This document shows positions 36,974 to 46,879 of a DNA stretch of 60,000 bases, piece after piece; the first letter of the stretch is position 1, and every line of letters starts with the position of its first letter. The position numbers and the translations under genes were made by a program. The stretch covers positions 766,368,483 through 766,428,482 of the forward strand of contig NC_081414.1 of NCBI RefSeq assembly GCF_030272615.1, in the 5' to 3' direction. The notes beneath the pieces were generated by a model. That model ran no database searches. It was given only the letters and a program-made list of their open reading frames with translations, and had not been told where the DNA came from. This DNA comes from Cryptomeria japonica (Eukaryota; Streptophyta; Pinopsida; Cupressales; Cupressaceae).

Positions 36974-38163
36974 TGTAAAGCGGAAAATCGCGATCGAACC
37001 CTAGTTGCACTCCCCTCTTCCAACTCCAAGGAGAGAGAAGGGAGGTTCACTAGGGTTGATGGTTTTCACTTAGAGGAGAGACTTTACATTCAAAAGAGGG
37101 GTTGAAACCCACAAGATCCAATCCCACGCAATGCAAGATTGGATGCTAAATGTGTTTCAAGGGTTAAGACAGTAAGGCTACCCTCTTTTGTAAAGAATGT
37201 GCATAGAAGAATTAAGCTAGGAATGCATAGAAAATGACAAAGATTCGCTTATAAACTGAGATAGGGATATAGGATGAAGCTGCGGACCTGGAATTAGCAG
37301 TAAAATGTCGATACGGTGCTGTCCTGTAAATTTGAGCGAAAGTTGTCGGGACGATGGCGCCCGGTGCCACGGTCCTCCGAAAAATCCGCGAAACGAAGAG
37401 GGATATGTTTGTCTCTGCACAAGGATTCCAGATCTTCAATTTCAGCCGCGTACCTGCAACCTACACACAGAAAAGCGAAGACGATTGGGGGGTTAGGGAT
37501 TAGGGGTTTGCCTTTAGGTCAAACCCCGGTTTTGGAATTAACCAAGAAATGAGCAAGTGTTGTAAATGTAAATGACTGTAATGTAAAACAAGTACTAATA
37601 CCTTGTTCTAAGGATGTTTGTATCCTTATGTGCGAAGGTTTAGATGTTGTATGTTGTTGTATGTTGTATGTGATCTCCTCTTCAATGGTTGAATCCTTGT
37701 CTTGAATGCAACACTTAGCCTTGAATGGAGACTTGAAATGATCAATTGCTTGAAGGAATGCTTGAATGCTTGAATGCTTGAGTATAATTTCCACGCCTTT
37801 TCCATCATGTCGAATGAAAGAGGAAAATGTAGTTTATATACTTGTCAATTAGGGCTGATAGACTAATTTTCCCGACCTTAGGCCGACCAGGAAAGTTTAA
37901 TTTCCAATTTGCAAACAAAAAGACCCGAGACCCCTTAGGAGACCGGGCCCAAAATAGGACCCAGGGACCAGGGCGCTGGGCGCTCTGGTCCCACCTCCCG
38001 GGACAGCAGGGTGCAAGGAGGTTCAGGCCAAGGTGCTTGAAAAATGCAGTTTTCAGTGTCGTGAGCAAGTTTCGGGGTCTCCATTCAGGTTGCGTGTTGC
38101 GTCGCCATCGTGAAGACTGAAATGCAGTCGAAATTGCAAGTGTCACAATTTTAGGACACTACA
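36974..38163 (-). repeat. 3' LTR (in element sense), 1190 bp
   Basis: On plus it runs TGTAAAGCGGAAAATCGCGA to TTAGGACACTACA. It is nearly identical to 43515-44712. The main length difference is one 8-bp unit in the GAATGCTT repeat near 37765. Confidence 0.95.
37833..37840 (-). promoter_or_regulatory. TATA box in the 3' LTR
   Basis: The minus strand reads TATATAAA. The identical site in the 5' LTR is at 44382-44389. Confidence 0.55.
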
Positions 38164-38178
38164 TTTAACCCCCACTTT
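38164..38178 (-). other. Polypurine tract of the gag-only element
   Basis: On the minus strand AAAGTGGGGGTTAAA directly precedes the 3' LTR (TGTAGTGTCC). It matches the tracts of the plus-strand dimer in position and sequence. Confidence 0.85.
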
Positions 38179-38939
38179 AGCGGGAGTATGTATGCTCATA
38201 CTTCCGGTAAAGTACAAGGAAACAATATTGAAAGACTTTCACCACGTCAAGGAGGCAAGATACACCAAGCCCCCAGTGGACTAAGGATATTACGACTTTG
38301 ATTGACAAAGTAAAAGGGAAGATCACGAGGAAGAACCATGACTGTCAGTAGTAAGGTTCCCTCACTATGAGTCATGCAAGAAAGATATCAAAAAATTTCA
38401 GGGCAAGGCTAAATTTACCAAGAAATTTTCAAGTATCTTGAAAAGATATGAACGGGATGTATGCCCCCTACGTTAAAGCGATCGCACACGCCTCACCGGG
38501 AGTGATTGTTTTAACGTAGTGATACACATAAGAAATGAGAAAGGAAAGGAGCACATTATCACAAAGATTTAGCCCCCAAGTGTGAGATAAACCCAAGGAT
38601 AATAGACACAAAACACAAAGCACGAGGTGACTTTGCTTTCTTTGGGGTCAGTATGCTGTATGATAAGTCATGTATATATATCATATGTATGTATGCATAA
38701 TTGTTCTTCATTCCCCAATCAAGGAAGGTCACCTAGAAGAAGGGAACACATGTGTCTTTTGAGTCAACATGAGAGAGATCGAGAGATCTCAATGCTTTGC
38801 ATCGTCCTCAAGTAGACAACACTAAGGACAACAAATAGAAGAATGAGAATAACATATAGAAGAAGTAACACAAGAGAGGAGGAGAGAATCTGCTATGCTA
38901 ATGTAACTAGTCTAGCACGTCATCTACCCCCCGATCTTG
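38179..38939 (-). other. 3' non-coding region of the gag-only element
   Basis: No reading frame of note occurs here. It holds a 10-bp inverted repeat (CTACGTTAAA at 38468-38477 and TTTAACGTAG at 38510-38519) around a 32-base spacer, which could fold into a hairpin. Confidence 0.5.
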
Positions 38940-41900
38940 CTAATCAATGTTTCGGGAAGGCAGGGAACACGCTAGAGGAGGAACATCCAACACAGCAGAT
39001 GGAGCTATCACAAGATCCAAACAAGGGCTATGTTCATGTTCCGAGCCACATTGTTCTTGTCTAGGAGCTAGGATAAGTGCTTTAGAAAATTCAGTAGATA
39101 AATGGTTATCAACATCAACAAGTTCATATTCACTATCAGAAGCAAGAGGAGTAACATTTTCATTATGAATAACATTTTCATCATCAAGATTTATAAAAAT
39201 AGGATCTTTAACTCGCACAGGATCAAGACCATCATGCATCTTATGTTTAGGAGATTTAGGCTCAATGTCCAGCTGAGGAGAAAATGGAATAATGCTTGTT
39301 GAAGGTGTTTTTGGAGATTGCAAAGTTTGAGAAGCAGCTGCTTGAGCTCTAAGACGACGCTTTCGTCGGCGTTCACGTGCAAAACGATTTCGTCTAGTTT
39401 TAGTAGGAAGTGGAGAAGATAGAGGAGGAGGAATGTTCTCATCCTTATTACTTGGGTGTTTAGGTTGTGGTCTCTTAGGTTGGATAATAGGAGAAGAAGA
39501 AGGTCTCTTTTCTCTATAGAAGGAAGGAGGAGGAACTGCTCCATATAAAGGAGGAATTTTTGGTTTAGGAAGAAGACCAAGTCCATCATGACGAGGAGGT
39601 ATAGGTCTACTTTTAGAAGGTTTATTAGGTATAGACATAGTCACATCCACGGGGATGGGTTGGGAATCTTCGTGAGGAAAGACATTAGTTTTATCTTTCA
39701 AAGGAAGAACTTCCTTCTCAAGAATGATAGGAATGTCAAGTTTAGGCGTTCTAGGTTCACTTAAAGATAGGATCATATTTGTTTTCCACTTTTGATAAGA
39801 TTTGAAAAGATGATCACTTCGCGGAGGAAGAGATTGGAATTGTTTAGGCCAAAAGTAATCAATAGGAACGCTAGAAGTTCTTTCAGCTAGTTTAAAGAGA
39901 CTATGATTGACAGTAACAACTTCACCATTATGGGGAAATTTCAAACACTTATGAATAGGAGAAGCAATAGCTTTCATGGAAGACAGCCAAGGATAGCCAA
40001 GCTTCACACGAAATTGTTCGGAAGATGGAATAATAGCAAAGTTCACATCAAGAGATTTGTTATGGACCTCAATAGGCAATGTAATAGAACCAATTGCAGG
40101 AGAAGAAAATGCATCAAATAATTTCACAATCACATCTATTTTGTCATAGATCACTTGATTCAATTGCAAAGTAAAGAGGAATTCTTCAGTAACAACATTA
40201 ACCATGCACGAAGGATCAATAAGCACTCCACGGCAAGGTGTATTCTTAACTTTTGCAACTATATATAAAGGACCATCAGGTGCTCTAATGGTTTCACTGG
40301 AATCAAATGTGATGGAAGGTTCTTTAGGGATTTCTTGCTGCTCTACAAAGTTAATCACATTCGGAGTTATAGACACAAGACCATCAGATGAAAGAGAGGA
40401 ATCATTAGTCTCAATTGCATTAGAGGTATGAGAAGGTAATGGATCAGTAAAAATCTGAAGATTTTGGTTAGGAGGAGCTACAGATGTGTTGCCTTTATCA
40501 TTCACTCCAGAAACAGAGATAGTATTATTATCAATCAAATCTTGAATTTTACCCTTTAAAGAAAAACATTTTTCAGTATCATGCCCAGGCTGACGATGAA
40601 ATTGACAAAAGGATTTGTTATCAAAATAAGGTGAAGTAATCTTTGCAGGATCAATTTGCCTTATAGGAGGAAGAGTAAGCACATTTTGTTCCAATAACTT
40701 ATTCATAATACTATGCAATGATTCATTCAAAGGAGTATACTTTCTTTCTTTCTTGAAAAATTTAGAAATAGGAGGCACACCTGATGCTGCATTCACATTG
40801 TTGTTGATGGTGTTTTCATTGAATTTGATGGAATCTCTGTTCGGTTTAAACTTCCCAAATGGTTGTTGACTGCTATCACCCTTATCACTCGGAGCCATAG
40901 GATGTGATTGTTCCATTTGACTCACAGTCAGTTGATAATTGTGAAGAGTTGCACACAACTGTTGGAAAGAAGTAAACTCAGAAAACAGAAGTTTGTCTCG
41001 AATATCTTTTTGTAAATTAGAAATAAAGATTCTTTGAATATCATTATCAGGCACTGGAAAAGAAATTTGAGCATACAAATGCTTATATCTACCAATGAAA
41101 TCAGTCACTTTTTCTTTAACACCTTGTTTACAATGCATTAAATCAATCAAAGTAACTTTAGGACTTATATTGTTTTGAAATTGTTGAATGAAAGCATTTG
41201 CAAGTTGTTCGAAAGAAGTAATAGAATAAGAAGGCAATGAGCAATACCATTGTAGGGCTTTGTCTCTTAATGTTCTAGTAAACAATTTTGCAAGCAACCT
41301 TTGGTCATAAGCAAAATCAGTACATATTGTTTGAAAGGTCTTAACATGTGTTAGAGGATCACCCTTACCATTATAAAGCTCCAAATGCGGGATTTCAACA
41401 TGTTTAGGAGGGATAGCTCGAACAATGTCAAGAGAAAGTGGGCTCGCAACATCAAATGTGGGCACACTAAACTTAGATTGATTCATAGAGGCAATTTGTT
41501 GCTGTAAAGAAGAGACAGTTTGTGCAAGATTGTTAATAGTCGCTTCAGTCGAAGAATTCATATTGGATGTGTTAGATTGAGATGGAGGTGTTATGTTATT
41601 GAAAGAAGGTAAAGAGTAAGGTGGTGGGACTCTATGATAATTAGTCATAGGAGATGATTGGACAGGAGGAACACTACAAGGAGGAATGGAATGGTTAAAC
41701 AAATTGCCCCCTTGCGTCATGTTCATTTGTGGAGATATAATAGGGACATTCATTGAAGGAATGAATGAAGAAGTCGGATTAAATGAAGGAAGAGGGTTAA
41801 TTGAAGAAGAAGGGTTGCCCCCATGACTAGTAATCATGGGAGGAATGTCTTGTGTAGAAGTAGCCATTATGTTTGATGTAAAGGTAGGTATGCTAGCAAT

Positions 41901-42341
41901 AGGAGTCATCAAAGGAATAGAATGATTGACTTGTGTAGGAGGTTGTGTATAACCTAAAGATTCGGCACAACTCTTCATAGGCATTACATTCGAATCCACA
42001 ATGTGTGCAATACCACGCAAAATATCAATTCCATTCTTATCACTTTGAAGCATACGTTTTAGACCCTCAATTAAAGGAAGAGCTTGACTATCAGGGTATT
42101 CTTGAGACATCCATTGTCGAAAATCGTCAAATTGGTTATCCAATTTCGAAAGTTGTTCTTCAGAAACCTCATGGAGAGCTTCTTCATCATTAAGAGGATT
42201 AGAGGAATTACCCATGTCCTCGTTAAAAAGGCTATTCAAATTAGGTTCCATTTCCTCAGTAATTAAACCTCGGAAAGACTTAATTCTACGGCTCCGTCTA
42301 ACAGGAATAGTGTAAGTAGGGCTTATTGTTGTAAAACTCAT
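38940..42341 (-). CDS. Gag polyprotein with zinc knuckle and protease-like domain, 1133 aa
   Basis: This is an uninterrupted frame from ATG at 42341. Residues 1-310 are Pro/Ser/Asn-rich with RRSRRIKS near the start and a Gln-rich helix (about 270-290). Residues 318-470 match the retrotransposon Gag (Retrotrans_gag) pattern: ELYNGKGDPLTHVKTF, TLRDKALQWYCSLP, ITSFEQLANAFIQQF. A C-x2-H-x4-H-x4-C knuckle lies at C579, H582, H587 and C592. Residues 690-810 resemble a plant Gypsy retropepsin (GVLID...VNVVTEEFLFTL, then LGYPWLSSMKAIAS). However, the catalytic D-(T/S)-G is D709-P-S, so the Gly is lost and proteolysis is doubtful. A basic cluster at 981-999 (KTRRNRFARERRRKRRLRA) could bind nucleic acid or direct nuclear import. 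The tail (1030-1133) is acidic. Gag would form the particle in the cytoplasm; polymerase must come from a partner element. Frame integrity suggests selection or recent insertion. Confidence 0.9.
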   Translation of the reverse strand: MSFTTISPTYTIPVRRSRRIKSFRGLITEEMEPNLNSLFNEDMGNSSNPLNDEEALHEVSEEQLSKLDNQFDDFRQWMSQEYPDSQALPLIEGLKRMLQSDKNGIDILRGIAHIVDSNVMPMKSCAESLGYTQPPTQVNHSIPLMTPIASIPTFTSNIMATSTQDIPPMITSHGGNPSSSINPLPSFNPTSSFIPSMNVPIISPQMNMTQGGNLFNHSIPPCSVPPVQSSPMTNYHRVPPPYSLPSFNNITPPSQSNTSNMNSSTEATINNLAQTVSSLQQQIASMNQSKFSVPTFDVASPLSLDIVRAIPPKHVEIPHLELYNGKGDPLTHVKTFQTICTDFAYDQRLLAKLFTRTLRDKALQWYCSLPSYSITSFEQLANAFIQQFQNNISPKVTLIDLMHCKQGVKEKVTDFIGRYKHLYAQISFPVPDNDIQRIFISNLQKDIRDKLLFSEFTSFQQLCATLHNYQLTVSQMEQSHPMAPSDKGDSSQQPFGKFKPNRDSIKFNENTINNNVNAASGVPPISKFFKKERKYTPLNESLHSIMNKLLEQNVLTLPPIRQIDPAKITSPYFDNKSFCQFHRQPGHDTEKCFSLKGKIQDLIDNNTISVSGVNDKGNTSVAPPNQNLQIFTDPLPSHTSNAIETNDSSLSSDGLVSITPNVINFVEQQEIPKEPSITFDSSETIRAPDGPLYIVAKVKNTPCRGVLIDPSCMVNVVTEEFLFTLQLNQVIYDKIDVIVKLFDAFSSPAIGSITLPIEVHNKSLDVNFAIIPSSEQFRVKLGYPWLSSMKAIASPIHKCLKFPHNGEVVTVNHSLFKLAERTSSVPIDYFWPKQFQSLPPRSDHLFKSYQKWKTNMILSLSEPRTPKLDIPIILEKEVLPLKDKTNVFPHEDSQPIPVDVTMSIPNKPSKSRPIPPRHDGLGLLPKPKIPPLYGAVPPPSFYREKRPSSSPIIQPKRPQPKHPSNKDENIPPPLSSPLPTKTRRNRFARERRRKRRLRAQAAASQTLQSPKTPSTSIIPFSPQLDIEPKSPKHKMHDGLDPVRVKDPIFINLDDENVIHNENVTPLASDSEYELVDVDNHLSTEFSKALILAPRQEQCGSEHEHSPCLDLVIAPSAVLDVPPLACSLPSRNID

Positions 42342-42468
42342 GCACTAGAGAAGGAGAGAAAGTTTTGAATTTAGAGGTAGCAATTTTTAGTAAAATCAGC
42401 CAATCTTCTAGATTTAAGCTGTTAAATGCAATCACAACAGTCTCCCGAAATTTCGGAAAAAATGTTCG

Positions 42469-42499
42469 GGACCGTGGCGCCCGGAGTGCAACACGGTCC
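42469..42499 (-). promoter_or_regulatory. GC-rich hairpin motif, leader copy 2
   Basis: On plus it runs GGACCGTGGCGCCCGG and, after a short spacer, ends ACGGTCC. The ends can pair (GGACCGT with ACGGTCC), and GGCGCC is self-complementary. The flanking AAATTTCGGAAAAAATGTTC-type sequence is also shared with copy 1. Confidence 0.5.
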
Positions 42500-43093
42500 T
42501 TGCAACTTTTTTCGAAATTTGCAGGGATGAAAGGTATGATGATTTTAAAGCTAATCTGAAAAAATTGAGTGATTTTACGATCTGTAGATAGGCCAAATTA
42601 AAGTTGCAAATTCAAAATTGAACCCTAACAAGATTGTCGAAAAATGCAAAATTTGAATTTTTGAAAAAGAGAGGGAAACTGAAATTTTGTATTTTATGAT
42701 TTTAGAGGGAATGTCAAAAGCAATGCAAATTTTGAATTTTGAAAAATTGACTCAATTTCACGCAAAATTCAATTTTGAAAGCGGAAATTAAAGTTGTTGT
42801 AATTAAGCACTTAATTTCAAAAGTCACAAATTGTAAGAATTTGAATGAAGCACTGAAATTTCGAATGAATGCAAACACACTTTTCAGATTTAGGACAGTA
42901 AGAACACAATTTTGACACAAAATTTCAGTTTCAATGATTTTTGAATGTTTAAAAACCTTAATCCAAGCAATCACAAGACCAACTTTGACTGTAATTTTGA
43001 AGGTGTTAGAATTGATAAAATCAGCCAAAATTCTGGATTTTAGCAGGAAAATACAGTAAGATCTTGCTCCCGAAATTTCGAAAAAAATGTCGG

Positions 43094-43120
43094 GGACGAT
43101 GGCGCTCGGCGCCACGGTCC
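43094..43120 (-). promoter_or_regulatory. GC-rich hairpin motif, leader copy 1
   Basis: On plus it runs GGACGATGGCGCTCGGCGCC then ACGGTCC. The arms GGACGATGGC and GCCACGGTCC pair at 8 of 10 positions, with a GC-rich loop. It is related to the LTR copies at 37349-37375 and 43890-43916. Confidence 0.5.
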
Positions 43121-43493
43121 TCACAACTTCTTTCCAAATTTTCAGGGATGAAAGATATTGTGATTTTATTGCGGAATCCAAAGTTACAGCTGATTTGGAG
43201 ATGTTTTGATCGGTCAAATTGTCAGACAAAGGTTGAATCAAGAGGGTTTCAAAAATTAGGGTTTTGACATTTAACCACTTAATTTTCAAAATTAAAGCAC
43301 ATATATGAATTGATAATTTGTAATAGAAGGGCAGATCTGAAACAAGCATTAATGATTAAATATTTCACAAGTTTAATTACTTAAAAAGAAAATTTAGGGT
43401 TTTTATGCAATCACCTCTAAAATTTTGCAAAAGATCAAACATGGAAATGTAATCAATTTTTTCAGATCTAAGCATGAAAAATCAGAAAGGATG

Positions 43494-43511
43494 TTCACGT
43501 CGGGTTCACCA
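43494..43511 (-). other. Primer-binding site of the gag-only element
   Basis: The minus strand reads TGGTGAACCCGACGTGAA, starting 3 bp inside the 5' LTR. It has the same spacing and a closely related sequence to the dimer at 22888 and 28245. The priming tRNA is not identified. Confidence 0.65.
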
Positions 43512-43514
43512 AAA

Positions 43515-44712
43515 TGTAAAGCGGAAAATCGCGATCGAACCCTAGTTGCACTCCCCTCTTCCAACTCCAAGGAGAGAGAAGGGAGGTTCACTAGGGTTGA
43601 TGGTTTTCACTTAGAGGAGAGACTTTACATTCAAAAGAGGGGTTGAAACCCACAAGATCCAATCCCACGCAATGCAAGATTGGATGCTAAATGTGTTTCA
43701 AGGGTTAAGACAGTAAGGCTACCCTCTTTTGTAAAGAATGTGCATAGAAGAATTAAGCTAGGAATGCATAGAAAATGACAAAGATTCGCTTATAAACTGA
43801 GATAGGGATATAGGATGAAGCTGCGGACCTGGAATTAGCAGTAAAATGTCGATACGGCGCTGTCCTGTAAATTTGAGCGAAAGTTGTCGGGACGATGGCG
43901 CCCGGTGCCACGGTCCCCCAAAAAATCCGCGAAACGAAGAGGGATATGTTCGTCTCTGCACAAGGATTCCAGATCTTCAATTTCAGCCGCGTACCTGCAA
44001 CCTACACACAGAAAAGCGAAGACGATTGGGGGGTTAGGGATTAGGGGTTTGCCTTTAGGTCAAACCTCGGTTTTGGAATTAACCAAGAAATGAGCAAGTG
44101 TTGTAAATGTAAATGACTGTAATGTAAAACAAGTACTAATACCTTATTCTAAGGATGTTTGTATCCTTATGTGCGAAGGTTTAGATGTTGTATGTTGTTG
44201 TATGTTGTATGTGATCTCCTCTTCAATGGTTGAATCCTTGTCTTGAATGCAACACTTAGCCTTGAATGGAGACTTGAAATGATCAATTGCTTGAAGGAAT
44301 GCTTGAATGCTTGAATGCTTGAATGCTTGAGTATAATTTCCACGCCTTTTCCATCATGTCGAATGAAAGAGGAAAATGTAGTTTATATACTTGTCAATTA
44401 GGGCTGATAGACTGATTTTCCCGACCTTAGGCTGACCAGGAAAGTTTAATTTCCAATTTGCAAACAAAAAGACCCGAGACCCCTTAGGAGACCGGGCCCA
44501 AAATAGGACCCAGGGACCAGGGCGCTGGGCGCTCTGGTCCCACCTCCCGGGACAGCAGGGTGCAAGGAGGTTCAGGCCAAGGTGCTTGAAAAATGCAGTT
44601 TTCAGTGTCGTGAACAAGTTTCAGGGTCTCCATTCAGGTTGCGTGTTGCGTCGCCATTGTGAAGACCGAAATGCAGTCGAAATTGCAAGTGTCGCAATTT
44701 TAGGACGCTACA
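43515..44712 (-). repeat. 5' LTR (in element sense), 1198 bp
   Basis: On plus it runs TGTAAAGCGGAAAATCGCGA to TTAGGACGCTACA. Roughly fifteen substitutions separate it from the left LTR. Most are C/T or G/A changes and many fall at CpG (for example GACACT versus GACGCT, CATCGTG versus CATTGTG). It carries the hairpin motif at 43890-43916. Confidence 0.95.
44382..44389 (-). promoter_or_regulatory. TATA box in the 5' LTR of the gag-only element
   Basis: The minus strand reads TATATAAA about 325 bp into the LTR. It is the likely core promoter for the Gag transcript, which would start about 30 bp further on (inference). Confidence 0.6.
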
Positions 44713-44717
44713 ATTAG

Positions 44718-46879
44718 TAAAACTCTTTGAGGTAAATTCTAATAGCCTTAATTGAAACCACTATCCTATGACTCTTTGCAAGATTAAATAATTTAAATAC
44801 TTTAATAATGCCATAATAATTTTAGGATTAAGTATTTTATCATGGCACTACCCATGCTTCTGTTTCCTATGTTATCTTTACTTTTAGCCCTAGGATTTCA
44901 TGTCTCCATATAGTCATGTACTTCTTAAGCTATAATGCTAATCCATGAATCTCAATTATTCTCCACTTACTCTTTTCCTTGCTTCCTCTCCTTTAGCATT
45001 GAGTATTCACCATCCCCTTCCTTTAAGTTTCAAAATCTCAGTCTTTGAGTATTTTACCTACTCATTTCTCCCACACTACTCCTCATCTCCATTTTTCCTT
45101 ATAGAAACCATACTGGCAGGATTAATCATACCATCATGTCAGAAAGGTATAAGGTATGTAGTAAAACCAATATTTGAACCTTTAAATCCTTCCACCCTAT
45201 TTATATTGCTCTATTTTATTCTAGTATTAGACACTCTATATTAATGATCTCTAACCTATTTCTCCTGAGTCATAATCTTTTGGATTTATATATTTTCCTC
45301 TACCAAACAATGTATTTGGCTCTATATATCCTTGATCCTTAATCCCTTTCTTTTACCTTTTTGTATATATTGTGTAGTGGTATCAATTTTTTCCTCACCT
45401 TAATCCCACTTCTTCAATCAATATTGAGTATCCCTTTCCCCAATCCACGCTCTTTTTGCATCTTTTTGTTTTAAATTCCTAATATGTTATATGCAAACTT
45501 CCTTAAAAGCAAGTTAGCATGTGATAAGCCTTAATGCTAGTTCCCAACTACTCAATGCAACTTAGACTTCTACAAATTCTAGCAACCAATTAAAACCTAT
45601 TGCAAGATAATTCTTTAATAACCAAGCCAATGTAAATGTTGATAGCAATGTTTTGCTATGTGTCACCTAGTCACTTTCTTGGACTAATCGCAATACGACA
45701 CATCCTTCATGCACCTAACCACCCAAAGTAAGTGGGAAAGTGTGTTTTGATGTGATTAAACTTAATAACATCCCTATCAAAGCAATGATTTCCTTGTGAA
45801 TGACTTTTTGCGAAAAAAGGGTGACCAATCAAAAGGCCTCCGCATCCAAGCAACCTCTATGCTTATTGAAGGAACCTCTATCCATATCGAAGCAAACTCC
45901 TTGTCCAATTTCACATCACCACAACATAAATAGCTTTAAAACTATCCATAGATAGATAGGGAATACATCTTCATTTCCTAGAGATTGTCTTGCAAGGACC
46001 GTACTCAAATTAATAATCTAGATTGCCACTGATAAGATTATCCATGCCCTTAGTCCAATGCAACACATGATCACTTAGAAAATGATTTTTTATTGAACCA
46101 TGATGTCTATGTGAATGCCTTAATAAAAATTCTAAAGGGTAGTTGGATTTATTCCTATTAAGAAAAATAAAAAGACAAACTAATGGATACTAATGATGAA
46201 AGCCCATAAGCGCATTAGTAGGCAAGTAGATGTAAAATTACCATGATTGAATATAAATAAGATATAGATAATTGGAAGTATGAAAAAGCAACTTGTAGTA
46301 GTGTTGGGTTTCTTGTACTACCCCCTAATAACTTAAGGTATGGATAAATTAAATCAATTAAATATTTTTGCAAAAAAATTGATAGTAAGAGATTAAAAGA
46401 ATGTATTAGTGAGCTCAAGATAGGTTTCAAAAAGAATTTAATGATCATGATCAAAAAGAAGGAAGAAGAAAGAATGTTGAAAAAGAAGGAAGAAGAAATA
46501 ATGTTGAAACAATCCTAAGACTAAGAGAGAATATAATGAAAATGGCTAGAAGTGCAAGAAGCATTAGCCTAACAATGTATCAAGAGGAATGCAACTAATA
46601 AAAAACCCTAGTATTGAGATAGGTAGATCCTCAATGGACATGACATTCATGAATATTAAATAAATACAATGATTTATAACTTAAATTAGAACTATATAGA
46701 AAAAACTAATTAAATTAATAAATCCTGAATTGAAAGAATACGTAGAGAAGTTTGACCATATTAGTAGGTATTGTATACCTGAAAGATGGTGTTAGTCAAT
46801 TAAGAGAAAAATAACAAGCATACCAACAAAACATTATATGTAAAAGATCTAATAGATAAAACAAGTTAAATAAGCAATC
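44718..46879. other. Anonymous AT-rich sequence, no gene recognised
   Basis: No conserved protein motif, terminal repeat or RNA gene was found. The longest frames (79-99 codons at 44945-45244 and 46215-46454) look like chance frames rich in Leu, Ser and Ile. Confidence 0.4.

Larger units (their letters stand above)
42342..43493 (-). other. Leader (5' untranslated region) of the gag-only element
   Basis: About 1.15 kb lies between the primer-binding site and the Gag start. It is homologous to the leaders of the plus-strand dimer (GTKATTGCATWAAAACCCTAA-type blocks, abridged). It contains two GC-rich hairpin-forming motifs (42469-42499 and 43094-43120) and a 12-base palindrome CCGAAATTTCGG (42445-42456). 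A 211-codon minus frame (42714-43349) overlaps it but has no recognised domain. Confidence 0.65.
36974..44712 (-). mobile_element. Structurally complete gag-only Gypsy-like retrotransposon (family R), 7.7 kb
   Basis: LTRs of 1190 and 1198 bp (36974-38163 and 43515-44712) flank the interior. The element is bordered by a perfect 5-bp target-site duplication, ATTAG (36969-36973 and 44713-44717). On the minus strand it has, in order, the 5' LTR, a primer-binding site (43511 to 43494), a leader of about 1.2 kb, one open frame (42341 to 38940) for Gag plus a protease-like domain, a 3' non-coding part of about 0.76 kb, a polypurine tract and the 3' LTR. There is no reverse transcriptase, RNase H, integrase or chromodomain, and no room for them. 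Its layout matches the published class of terminal-repeat retrotransposons with a GAG domain (TR-GAG). The long intact frame, perfect TSD and approximately 1-2% LTR divergence make it the youngest large insertion here. LTR, primer site, leader and polypurine tract are homologous to the dimer at 21684-33852. Confidence 0.9.

Noticed and set aside
37805-38146. 113- and 92-codon overlapping frames inside the LTR of the gag-only element
   Set aside because: They are inside the GC-richer part of the LTR, occur on both strands, and are duplicated only because the LTR is duplicated.
38947-40431. Many plus-strand and off-frame ORFs across the Gag gene
   Set aside because: They are shadows of the 1133-codon minus-strand frame.
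42714-43349. 211-codon minus-strand frame in the leader of the gag-only element
   Set aside because: It lies upstream of the Gag start in a leader whose homologues in the dimer do not keep an equivalent frame, and has no recognised motif. I treat it as chance, with low certainty.
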